55,417 nucleotides of DNA from Patescibacteria group bacterium (GCA_030917865.1 JAUPTX010000005.1:1-55417); one strand, 5' to 3'; positions 43,724 through 49,444 are shown, numbered from the stretch's first letter. A program made the numbers and translations. Notes: a model not told the origin generated them from the letters alone.

Positions 43724-43795
43724 TGACTCTACCGGGAATCGAACCCGGCTTTGATCCTTGAGAAGGATCCGTCCTAACCGATAGACGATAGAGCC
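43724..43795 (-). tRNA. tRNA-Glu (anticodon CUC)
   Basis: 72 bases on the minus strand. The acceptor stem is GGCTCTA / TAGAGTC (one G-U pair), the anticodon stem GATCC / GGATC with loop TTCTCAA (anticodon CTC), and the T-arm CCGGGTTCGATTCCCGG. No CCA is encoded. Confidence 0.95.
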
Positions 43796-43852
43796 ATTTC
43801 TTTTGACACTTGTCCCGACCAACGGGATGGCTGGCGGGGACGATAGAGCCAT
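43784..43852. repeat. Direct repeat of the tRNA-Glu 5' end
   Basis: GACGATAGAGCCAT occurs at 43784-43797, inside the start of tRNA-Glu, and again at 43839-43852, 55 bases away. Between them is a small inverted repeat (TCCCG ... CGGGA). The pattern fits a partial tRNA duplication or an attachment-site-like scar. Confidence 0.7.
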
Positions 43853-43906
43853 GCCTTATTTCTGGCACATAAAGAATACATAAAAAATATTTTTTAATCA
43901 AGGTTT

Positions 43907-43947
43907 AAATAAAATCACCCGCAGGCCTTCCGACCTGCGGGTGTTTC
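43907..43947 (-). terminator. Terminator of the 43963 gene
   Basis: CACCCGCAGG / CCTGCGGGTG stem. On the minus strand it is followed by ATTTTATTT. Confidence 0.85.
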
Positions 43948-43962
43948 AATATGTCTTGAGTA

Positions 43963-44232
43963 TTACTGGTGGTATACTCGTAGCTTTCCTTCACGATGTG
44001 TCAAATCGTAGTATCCGAAGATATATGCATGATCATGAAGCGGGTGATCAACAGGGAATTCAAAAGAAAGATGTACTGTGTTCTGATCACTGTTCCTCGT
44101 TTTGTCTTTGAAGACGAGGCATAGTGTCGATTCATGTCCGTATTCTGTTATGACATCTACTTCGATAGGCTCTCCATCTTTGATCTTCTGTTCGTCGATC
44201 TCGATCCGTTTTATTCTATAGAACTTAACCAT
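43963..44232 (-). CDS. Small orphan hypothetical protein
   Basis: 89 residues, not recognised. It is soluble with alternating charged strands (VKFYRIKRIEIDEQKI, VDVITEYGHESTLCLVFKD, VHLSFEFPVDHPL), suggesting a single small beta domain. It is divergent from the 44343 gene, with a 110-base region between them containing a palindrome. A terminator follows. GC and codon use are higher than in the core genes. Possible partner of the divergent zinc-ribbon protein, but only position supports this. Confidence 0.55.
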   Translation of the reverse strand: MVKFYRIKRIEIDEQKIKDGEPIEVDVITEYGHESTLCLVFKDKTRNSDQNTVHLSFEFPVDHPLHDHAYIFGYYDLTHREGKLRVYHQ

Positions 44233-44275
44233 CTGTTAAATGTTTTCTAGATAGTATCACAATGCGATAAAAACA

Positions 44276-44293
44276 CAATACTTTCAAGTATTG
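44276..44293. promoter_or_regulatory. Palindromic operator candidate between divergent genes
   Basis: CAATACTT-TC-AAGTATTG is a perfect 8-base-arm inverted repeat. It overlaps the -35 box (TTGACA, 44291-44296) of the plus-strand 44343 gene and lies upstream of the minus-strand 43963 gene. Confidence 0.5.
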
Positions 44294-44318
44294 ACAAAAT
44301 TCTGAAAAATTATATTGT
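44291..44318 (+). promoter_or_regulatory. Sigma-70 promoter of the 44343 gene
   Basis: TTGACA, a 16-base spacer, then TATTGT. The same two boxes precede the foreign-looking 20126 gene. Confidence 0.6.
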
Positions 44319-44342
44319 ATATTTGAACAAAAATTTAGAACA

Positions 44343-45026
44343 TTGGAAGCAAAAAAGGAATACACAGACGCAGAGAAGTTTGCCGCTTTGGTGAGTAAAC
44401 TTTCCAAGCATGGATTTCGTGTGGTTGAGCGTGGCGAGATGTCGGGATACCAGAAAGCTATCAAGCTTATACCTCCCAACGGTCGTAAGCCTCACCCAGG
44501 ACAGGTAGCGCTCTTGTATGTGCATATGAACGGCATGAGAGTCCTTTGCTGGACTACTTTCAATAGAGCCTCTGGTGAATTCATACACAAAGGTGATGTC
44601 GCGGCATGGGTGCTCATCTTGAACAAAGAAGGTGAGTCTCGGCACATTTCGAGAATGATCAAGCGTGAAGGATTGTTTGTGAGGCGTATTCTGAAAGAGT
44701 GTATCATAAACAAAGCCCGAGTAGTTAGCTCCGCGTACTGCTCTGTATGTGGTGCACCGATGAAGCTCGCATGGCGACGTGAGTATCTGCGCGGACGTTA
44801 TTGGATATGCTCTCGTGCAGGGGTTCACGTTCAGAATAAACAGAAGATCCCAACGCTTGGTTTCAATAACGGGGTCACTGGAGATCTCTTGGAGTACATT
44901 GATACCAGGACAAAAGTTCGCCGTAAGTACGCTAACAAGCGACGCAAAGCAGGCAAAGACCCTCAGCACCAGATGAAGAACAGGAAGAAGTGGAATAGGG
45001 GCGGTCTGTATAAGGCGCTACCTTAA
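44343..45026 (+). CDS. Orphan basic protein with zinc-ribbon-like motif
   Basis: 227 residues from a TTG codon. There is no in-frame ATG until residue 39, and the frame is open back to 44295, so the start is uncertain. The N-terminal half is mixed alpha/beta. Near the middle YCSVCGAPM followed 17 residues later by WICSRAGVH looks like a Cys2-Cys/His zinc ribbon. The C-terminal 45 residues are strongly basic (RTKVRRKYANKRRKAGK, NRKKWNRGG). Nucleic-acid binding is the likely role. GC and codon use differ from core genes. It has a TTGACA promoter and its own terminator, and sits directly before the rRNA-like RNA locus. Confidence 0.65.
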   Translation: MEAKKEYTDAEKFAALVSKLSKHGFRVVERGEMSGYQKAIKLIPPNGRKPHPGQVALLYVHMNGMRVLCWTTFNRASGEFIHKGDVAAWVLILNKEGESRHISRMIKREGLFVRRILKECIINKARVVSSAYCSVCGAPMKLAWRREYLRGRYWICSRAGVHVQNKQKIPTLGFNNGVTGDLLEYIDTRTKVRRKYANKRRKAGKDPQHQMKNRKKWNRGGLYKALP

Positions 45027-45037
45027 GCACTTTCGCT

Positions 45038-45070
45038 CCGCAGGCCGTAAGGCCTGCGGGGCTTTTCTTT
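45038..45070 (+). terminator. Intrinsic terminator of the zinc-ribbon gene
   Basis: CCGCAGGCC / GGCCTGCGG with a GTAA loop followed by a T-rich run. Confidence 0.9.
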
Positions 45071-45139
45071 TTCTTGCAAAACAATTCTATAAATGTAATA
45101 TTAATTAAAGACCAGTTTGAAACCTTTCACATTTCAAAT

Positions 45140-45225
45140 GTCGATGAAGGACGTGACACGCTGCGATAAGCTGTGGGGAGGTGTGTAAATTCCTATGATC
45201 CACAGATTTCCGAATGGGGGAACCC
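45140..45225 (+). other. 23S rRNA 5'-domain-like segment
   Basis: GTCGATGAAGGACGTG, CTGCGATAAGCTG and GATTTCCGAATGGGGGAACCC match the 5' domain of bacterial 23S rRNA (about nt 40-125 in E. coli numbering, from memory). The CTGTGG / CCACAG helix between them is kept. After 45225 the similarity ends abruptly. Confidence 0.8.
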
Positions 45226-45253
45226 GTCCGGTAACCACTCCGTGACATCTTGC

Positions 45254-45272
45254 GACGGATTAGATACCCGTC
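45254..45272 (+). other. 16S helix-24 (790 loop)-like hairpin
   Basis: GACGG-ATTAGATAC-CCGTC contains the universal 16S motif GGATTAGATACCC. The loop is identical to the 790 loop, while the stem has compensatory changes relative to the usual CAGG/CCTG, so it would still fold. Confidence 0.65.
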
Positions 45273-45387
45273 ACATGCGAGAGGGCCACCCAGTGACCGA
45301 AGGGCGCTGGAGCGAAGGGATGCTGGTTTAGGGTAACCGCAAGTATTGACTCATAAGCAATGGGGTCTTGAACGCGATTGTTATCCG

Positions 45388-45419
45388 GCCCGGGGGTGCT
45401 AAGGCTCCCGGGCTTTTTC
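45388..45419 (+). terminator. Terminator of the rRNA-like RNA
   Basis: GCCCGGG / CCCGGGC stem followed by T5. Confidence 0.85.
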
Positions 45420-45467
45420 TTTCCTTGTAAAAACAAAATTTTTAATGCACAATAAAGATATAAAATC

Positions 45468-45863
45468 ATGAATTCATTTAACTGGTATCAAACAATAATA
45501 AAACCAACATGGGCTCCGCCTTCGTGGCTTTTTGGTCCAGTGTGGTCTGTCCTGTATACCATCATCGCTCTTAGCTTTGGGGTCGTGTTCTACAAACTCT
45601 TTACGAAACAAATTCCTTTTTCTGTTGCTTTGCCTTTCATATTAAATCTTGTTTTTAATTTTGCTTTCACACCTCTACAATTCGGTCTTAGGAACAATCT
45701 TCTCGCATCGATCGACATAGTTTTGGTTTTAGTCACTTTGATATGGGCGCTTTTCGCTATATGGCCATACGCGAAATGGATCGCTTTGGTAAATATTCCA
45801 TATTTGCTTTGGGTTTCTTTTGCGACGGTGTTACAGATAACGATTACTTATTTAAATCGTTAA
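45468..45863 (+). CDS. tspO: TspO/MBR family membrane protein
   Basis: 131 residues in five membrane segments. It has the TspO signatures KPTWAPPSWLFGPVWSVLY (residues about 12-31) and the conserved TPLQFGLRNN and IWPYAKWIALVNIPYLLWVSFA. The family binds porphyrins and other hydrophobic ligands and takes part in stress responses. It is slightly shorter than usual (about 155 residues), with the segments intact. A TATAAA lies 3 bases before the ATG. It may share a transcript with the MazG-like gene 98 bases downstream, but a hairpin lies between. Confidence 0.9.
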   Translation: MNSFNWYQTIIKPTWAPPSWLFGPVWSVLYTIIALSFGVVFYKLFTKQIPFSVALPFILNLVFNFAFTPLQFGLRNNLLASIDIVLVLVTLIWALFAIWPYAKWIALVNIPYLLWVSFATVLQITITYLNR

Positions 45864-45917
45864 TTTTCTTTAATTTATCTCCTTTAAATTAAAATTTTTG
45901 GCAAAAAACTTTAATTT

Positions 45918-45938
45918 GCGGTTTCTTGTAAAAACCGC
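45918..45938 (+). promoter_or_regulatory. Inverted repeat before the MazG-helicase operon
   Basis: GCGGTTT / AAACCGC with a 7-base gap, 23 bases before the ATG at 45961. It could be an operator or a weak terminator; the following T-run is poor. Confidence 0.4.
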
Positions 45939-45960
45939 CATTTTAAGGCAAAATATAGAT

Positions 45961-46299
45961 ATGGAAGATTTAACTAAAAAAATTATAAAATTTGTGGACG
46001 ACCGAGACTGGAGGCAGTTCCACAATCCAAAAGACACAGCCATATCTTTGGTTTTAGAGGCGACAGAATACTTAGAGCATTTTCAATGGAAAAACCCTGA
46101 AGAGATTAAAAAACATATACAAGACAAAAAAGAAGATATCGGCGAAGAACTCGCAGATATACTTTATTGGGTAATTTTAAACGCATACTATCTCGATATT
46201 GATTTACAAAAAGCTGTAGAAAAAAAGCTTGAAAAAAATGCTCAAAAATACCCGATAGAAAAAGCAAAAGGTCAGCATACTAAATATACCGAATTATAA
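45961..46299 (+). CDS. MazG-like (RS21-C6/DCTPP1-type) nucleotide pyrophosphohydrolase
   Basis: 112 residues from the ATG at 45961, which matches the usual domain start. All-alpha MazG fold: RDWRQFHNPKDTAISLVLEATEYLEHFQW carries the first acidic metal-binding pair (EATE) and EELADILYW the second. These enzymes hydrolyse (d)NTPs, especially non-canonical dCTP analogues, to monophosphates. It is first in a tight three-gene unit: the helicase-protease gene begins 2 bases after its stop. That pairing suggests nucleotide-pool control during DNA damage or phage attack (inference). Confidence 0.9.
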   Translation: MEDLTKKIIKFVDDRDWRQFHNPKDTAISLVLEATEYLEHFQWKNPEEIKKHIQDKKEDIGEELADILYWVILNAYYLDIDLQKAVEKKLEKNAQKYPIEKAKGQHTKYTEL

Positions 46300-46300
46300 T

Positions 46301-48346
46301 ATGTCACAGATAAAGTCTTTTAAATTCGATAAAAATAATTTTAATGAAATCAGAGCCTATCGTTTTGGTAAGAATTGGCCTGTCGTTTATGTTTTAGAGA
46401 ATGGAAAAGACGTTTATGTCGGACAAGCTATAAATGCATATAGAAGACTTAAACAGCACAACGAAAATACAGAGAAACAAATTTTAAAATTAAAAACAGC
46501 TCATATTTTAAGTGACGAAGAATTCAATGTTTCTGCGGCTCTTGATATTGAATCTTGGCTTATTCAATATATGTCCGCTGATCAGGTTTTTACTTTGCAT
46601 AACAAAAATGGTGGATTAAAAAATCACAACTATTATGATCGGCCAAAGTACGAAGCAAAATTTGAAGATATCTGGAAACAGTTTTTGGAAATGGGAATTG
46701 CAAAAAGCACTCTCGAAGATTTAAAAAATACAGACCTATTTAGATATTCTCCTTATAAATCTTTGACAGAAGATCAGCTTTTTACTGCTCGAAAAATTTT
46801 TAAAGATATTAAATCTGGAAAGTCACAATCATATATTGTAAATGGTAAACCTGGAACAGGTAAAACAATCTTAGCTGCTTATCTTTTTAAATTTTTAAAA
46901 GAGAAAGAAGAAACAAAAAAATTTAAAATGGCTCTGGTTGTACCAATGACTCCGCTTAGAAATACAATTAAAAAAGTTTTTGGAAAAATAAAAGGACTAA
47001 GTGCGGGGATGGTAATTGGTCCAAATGATGTGACTAGAGATTCCTATGATCTTATTATTGTTGACGAAGCTCATCGCTTACAAAGAAGAAAAAATATCAT
47101 GGGTATGGGTGCATATGATCAAGTTAATAAAAAACTTGGTTTACCGAAAGAGGCAACCAATCTGGATTGGATTATTAAGTGTTCAAAAAACCAGATATTT
47201 TTCTATGACGAAAACCAAAGTATAAAACCAGCAGACGTTAGAAAAGAAGATTTTAAAAAGCTAAATGCAAAACACTACACACTTTCTACTCAAATGCGTG
47301 TTGAGGCCGGAGAGGAATATATAGAATTCATCGAAGCTTTATTTGATCTAAAGATGCCACAGAAAACAAGTTTTGGATCATATGATTTTAAAATCTACGA
47401 TGATGTAGAAGAAATGGTTTCTGATATAAAAGAAAAAGATAAAAAACATGGACTTTCTCGTGTTGTCGCTGGGTATGCTTGGCCTTGGCATACTAAAAAG
47501 GGCTCAAAATCAAAACAAAAATATGATATTGAAATAGGAAATTATAAAGGTGTCTGGAATTCTACCGCGACAGACTGGGTTAATTCACAAAATGCGGTAA
47601 ATGAAGTCGGATGTATTCACACAGTTCAGGGTTACGACCTAAACTATGTTGGTGTAATTATCGGACCAGAGTTTGGTTATGATAAGGAAAATAAAAAGTT
47701 TTTTGTAGACAGAGAAAAATATCTTGATAGAAATGGACGAGCCGGAATACAAGACCCAGAAGAACTCGATGGCTATATAAAAAATATTTATAAAACTATT
47801 CTTACTCGTGGAATAAAAGGAACTTTTGTTTATATTTGTGATGAAGGTTTAAGAGAATATTTCAAAAATATTTTAGATAATAATTTGATAGATAAAAAAG
47901 AAATAATTATTACAGAAAATAAAATCGTATCTCCTTTAGCAATTGAAGTGGTCCAGATTCCATTAGTTGGTTCTGCACCATGTGGTAACCCTCTTCTTGG
48001 AGAAGAAAACATAGAAGAATATATCGAGGTTGAAAAAAGTAAGATTAAACCAGGTTATAAATATTTTATTCTTCGTGCTACTGGAGATTCTATGAATCGT
48101 GCAGAAATAAATGATGGAGATCTTGTACTATGTCGCCAACAATTAAAGGCTGATACGGGTGATAGGGTAGTTGCTCTTTTGGGTGACAATGTGACAATAA
48201 AAGAATATGGACCACGTATAAATGGAGTTCGTCTTTTGTTGCCAAAAAGTTCAAACAAAGATCATACGCCAATAACACCAGATGAAGGAGATAGTGTGCA
48301 AGGTGTTGTACAGGAAGTTTTAAAAGACGAGGATTATGAAGAATGA
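46301..48346 (+). CDS. GIY-YIG-like nuclease / DUF2075 (Schlafen-group) helicase / UmuD-like S24 protease fusion
   Basis: 681 residues, three domains. (1) GIY-YIG-like, about 25-110: VVYVLENG then VYVGQAINAYRRLKQH. (2) DUF2075 superfamily-1 helicase, about 150-520: Walker A GKPGTGKT (182-189), Walker B IIVDEAH (252-258), STQMRV, HTVQGYDLNYVGVIIG (440-455), TRGIKGTFVY. (3) S24/LexA-UmuD protease, about 545-675: putative self-cleavage site Cys561-Gly562 in GSAPCGNP, nucleophile Ser597 in GDSMN, general base Lys634 in TIKEYG. C-to-S is 36 and S-to-K is 37 residues, the same as UmuD (C24, S60, K97). RecA-stimulated self-cleavage would release a two-domain nuclease-helicase. It lies between a MazG-like and a DUF5872 gene. 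Confidence 0.88.
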   Translation: MSQIKSFKFDKNNFNEIRAYRFGKNWPVVYVLENGKDVYVGQAINAYRRLKQHNENTEKQILKLKTAHILSDEEFNVSAALDIESWLIQYMSADQVFTLHNKNGGLKNHNYYDRPKYEAKFEDIWKQFLEMGIAKSTLEDLKNTDLFRYSPYKSLTEDQLFTARKIFKDIKSGKSQSYIVNGKPGTGKTILAAYLFKFLKEKEETKKFKMALVVPMTPLRNTIKKVFGKIKGLSAGMVIGPNDVTRDSYDLIIVDEAHRLQRRKNIMGMGAYDQVNKKLGLPKEATNLDWIIKCSKNQIFFYDENQSIKPADVRKEDFKKLNAKHYTLSTQMRVEAGEEYIEFIEALFDLKMPQKTSFGSYDFKIYDDVEEMVSDIKEKDKKHGLSRVVAGYAWPWHTKKGSKSKQKYDIEIGNYKGVWNSTATDWVNSQNAVNEVGCIHTVQGYDLNYVGVIIGPEFGYDKENKKFFVDREKYLDRNGRAGIQDPEELDGYIKNIYKTILTRGIKGTFVYICDEGLREYFKNILDNNLIDKKEIIITENKIVSPLAIEVVQIPLVGSAPCGNPLLGEENIEEYIEVEKSKIKPGYKYFILRATGDSMNRAEINDGDLVLCRQQLKADTGDRVVALLGDNVTIKEYGPRINGVRLLLPKSSNKDHTPITPDEGDSVQGVVQEVLKDEDYEE

Positions 48347-48347
48347 C

Positions 48348-48731
48348 ATGAAAAAACCAACACAAAAAAGTGCGAAGAGGGATAATGAAGAGCTTTGGGA
48401 ATATTGCAAAGAAGAAGCTGTTTCAAAGATGGGCAAGTTTTCTGCTCGTGCGATGCAATTTGCTGTGAAGCTGTATAAAGAGCGGGGCGGAGGATATATT
48501 GGCGAAAAGACAGATGAAAATAGTTTGGTGAAATGGACGAAAGAGGATTGGGGATATACAGGCGAGCCAGGGCACAGTCGGTATTTGCCGAAGAAGGCGC
48601 GAGAGCATTTGACTGTCGGAGAGAAAATCGCCACAGATAGAGCGAAGAACAAAGGAACGAAAGCAGGGAAGCAATGGGTGGCTCAGCCAGAACGCATAGC
48701 GAAAAAAACCGCGAAGTATAGATTGAAATAG
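48348..48731 (+). CDS. DUF5872-like protein
   Basis: 127 residues from the ATG at 48348, two bases after the helicase stop; an ATG at 48336 overlapping the helicase end is the alternative. Very basic and hydrophilic. The signature VKWTKEDWGYTGEPGHSRYLPKKARE, then GTKAGKQWVAQPERIAKKTAKYR, matches my memory of DUF5872, found in CPR bacteria and large DNA viruses; function unknown. The KWTKEDWGYTG core and Arg/Lys richness suggest nucleic-acid binding. It is the last gene of the MazG-helicase-DUF5872 unit and ends at a strong hairpin. Confidence 0.75.
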   Translation: MKKPTQKSAKRDNEELWEYCKEEAVSKMGKFSARAMQFAVKLYKERGGGYIGEKTDENSLVKWTKEDWGYTGEPGHSRYLPKKAREHLTVGEKIATDRAKNKGTKAGKQWVAQPERIAKKTAKYRLK

Positions 48732-48762
48732 GGTTTAGGGAAAGAAGTTTAATAATTTAAAT

Positions 48763-48797
48763 TTAAACCGCCCCGGCGTTCGCCGGGGCGGTTTTCC
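48763..48797 (+). terminator. Bidirectional GC-rich terminator
   Basis: AAACCGCCCCGGCG / CGCCGGGGCGGTTT with a 2-base gap. It ends the DUF5872 gene and, on the minus strand, the structured RNA. Confidence 0.9.
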
Positions 48798-48976
48798 CTT
48801 GCTCGAAGGGTGATGACGAATGTGCGAAAGCTTTGATAAAGCTATCTTGATTTTCGGACTTAGCACTGGCGGGTTGGATACCGCTCGGGGCCGGACAGCT
48901 TTATTCTCAGGGGACTTATCCTCTAACCGTTTGCACGGCTTTGGGCCCGCGACGAGACAGCTTTCTCTAAGGTCTG
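48765..48976 (-). ncRNA. Unidentified structured RNA
   Basis: About 210 bases with no credible protein gene and high pairing potential, bounded on the minus strand by an extended -10 (TGA-TACAAT, 48990-48982) and a strong terminator. The minus strand gives a hairpin AGCCGT-GCAA-ACGGTT with a GNRA tetraloop (48940-48925), closed by a longer GGGCC / GGCCC helix (48948-48944 with 48892-48888), then GCGG/CCGC and GATA-GCTT-TATC hairpins. One G-U pair is lost if the plus strand is read, which favours minus. It does not match tmRNA, RNase P, SRP or 6S RNA as I know them. Confidence 0.55.
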
Positions 48977-48981
48977 TGTAT

Positions 48982-48990
48982 ATTGTATCA
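48982..48990 (-). promoter_or_regulatory. Extended -10 promoter of the structured RNA
   Basis: TGA-TACAAT on the minus strand, giving an expected transcription start near 48975. Confidence 0.45.
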
Positions 48991-49008
48991 AAGGAAATAT
49001 AAAAAAGG

Positions 49009-49037
49009 AAAAGCGCCGTCTGTGGGACAGCGCTTTT
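49009..49037 (-). terminator. Terminator of the 49057 gene
   Basis: AAAAGCGC / GCGCTTTT with an inner GTC/GAC pair set. On the minus strand it is followed by T-rich CTTTTCCTTTTTT. Confidence 0.8.
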
Positions 49038-49056
49038 GCGAAGTGGTGGTCTGGAG

Positions 49057-49272
49057 TTACCAGTTGCCACGACGCTTCATGATCTTGCGGGCTTTCTTAC
49101 AGGAAGTACCCTTGGTGCCCTTCTTCTTGCCGTAGGTCGCCTTGCGGCCCTTGTTCATCTTCCGGTCACCAGGAGCGAAATGCTCCATCTGGGTGGACTC
49201 GGACGTTGCGTTGGCGGCGAAGGTTGCAGGTGCCATCATCAAGAGGGCGAGGGAAAGGATCAGGTATTTCAT
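49057..49272 (-). CDS. Small secreted basic protein, orphan higher-GC gene
   Basis: 71 residues from the ATG at 49272. A longer frame from 49320 would start upstream of the promoter's expected transcript start. A signal peptide (MKYLILSLALLMMAPATFA) is followed by a 50-residue mature part rich in Lys, Arg and Gly (KMNKGRKATYGKKKG, CKKARKIMKRRGNW). It has one of the best promoters in the window and a terminator. It could be an exported cationic peptide or envelope-binding protein; there is no family match. GC and codon use are unlike the core genes. Confidence 0.6.
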   Translation of the reverse strand: MKYLILSLALLMMAPATFAANATSESTQMEHFAPGDRKMNKGRKATYGKKKGTKGTSCKKARKIMKRRGNW

Positions 49273-49310
49273 CTTTTTTTGCTGGGGGGTTTTATTCCAG
49301 CTTCTATTAA

Positions 49311-49339
49311 ATAATAGCATATTTGATTTAATTTGTCAA
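49311..49339 (-). promoter_or_regulatory. Sigma-70 promoter of the 49057 gene
   Basis: On the minus strand TTGACA, a 17-base spacer ending TGC, then TATTAT. The 30-base leader contains a GCTGG / CCAGC hairpin just before the ATG. Confidence 0.75.
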
Positions 49340-49377
49340 GTAAATAATATGTATGCTTTTTACTGTGTTTTTAAAGG

Positions 49378-49416
49378 AAAGAAAGCCGGGGCGCGGAGCG
49401 CCCCGGCTTTCTTTTT
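49378..49416. terminator. GC-rich terminator, copy of the 50477 hairpin
   Basis: AGCCGGGGCGC-GGA-GCGCCCCGGCT, identical core to the hairpin at 50481-50505. It lies between the divergent 49057 and 49445 units, 39 bases upstream of the 49311-49339 promoter, where no gene obviously needs a terminator. Confidence 0.75.
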
Positions 49417-49429
49417 GTAAAAATATTCA

Positions 49430-49438
49430 TGATAAAAT
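49430..49438 (+). promoter_or_regulatory. Extended -10 promoter, leaderless start
   Basis: TGA-TAAAAT ends 6 bases before the ATG at 49445. Confidence 0.5.
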
Positions 49439-49444
49439 AAATTT

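Larger units (their letters stand above)
45103..45419 (+). ncRNA. Structured RNA that mimics pieces of 23S and 16S rRNA
   Basis: About 300 bases between two terminators, with no credible protein gene. The first third (45140-45225) is close to the 5' part of 23S rRNA; a later segment (45254-45272) copies the 16S helix-24 hairpin with changed stem pairs. The rest matches nothing I recognise, but is GC-rich with further pairing potential, unlike the AT-rich intergenic DNA elsewhere. An own terminator (45388-45419) closes it. A promoter upstream is not clear. It could be a functional chimeric RNA, an rRNA-derived pseudogene or decoy, or an assembly artefact. I checked for tmRNA, RNase P and SRP signatures and see none. 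Confidence 0.6.

Noticed and set aside
44318-44325. Bacteroidetes -7 box (TANNTTTG) at the zinc-ribbon gene
   Set aside because: TATATTTG fits the box, but the required -33 TTTG/TTG is not at 19-20 bases; a TTGACA/TATTGT pair explains the promoter better.
45103-45419. Complete rRNA gene, tmRNA, RNase P or SRP RNA
   Set aside because: Only fragments of rRNA are present; the tmRNA tRNA-like ends, RNase P GAGGAAAGTCC and SRP GGAAGGAAGCAG signatures are absent.
45260-45469. 69-codon minus-strand frame over the rRNA-like locus
   Set aside because: It overlies the 23S/16S-like RNA and its terminator, and its amino-acid pattern is that of a translated structural RNA.
48820-49002. 60-codon plus-strand frame over the minus-strand RNA
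   Set aside because: No promoter or initiation signal; the composition reflects RNA helices, and GC-rich hairpins cover it.
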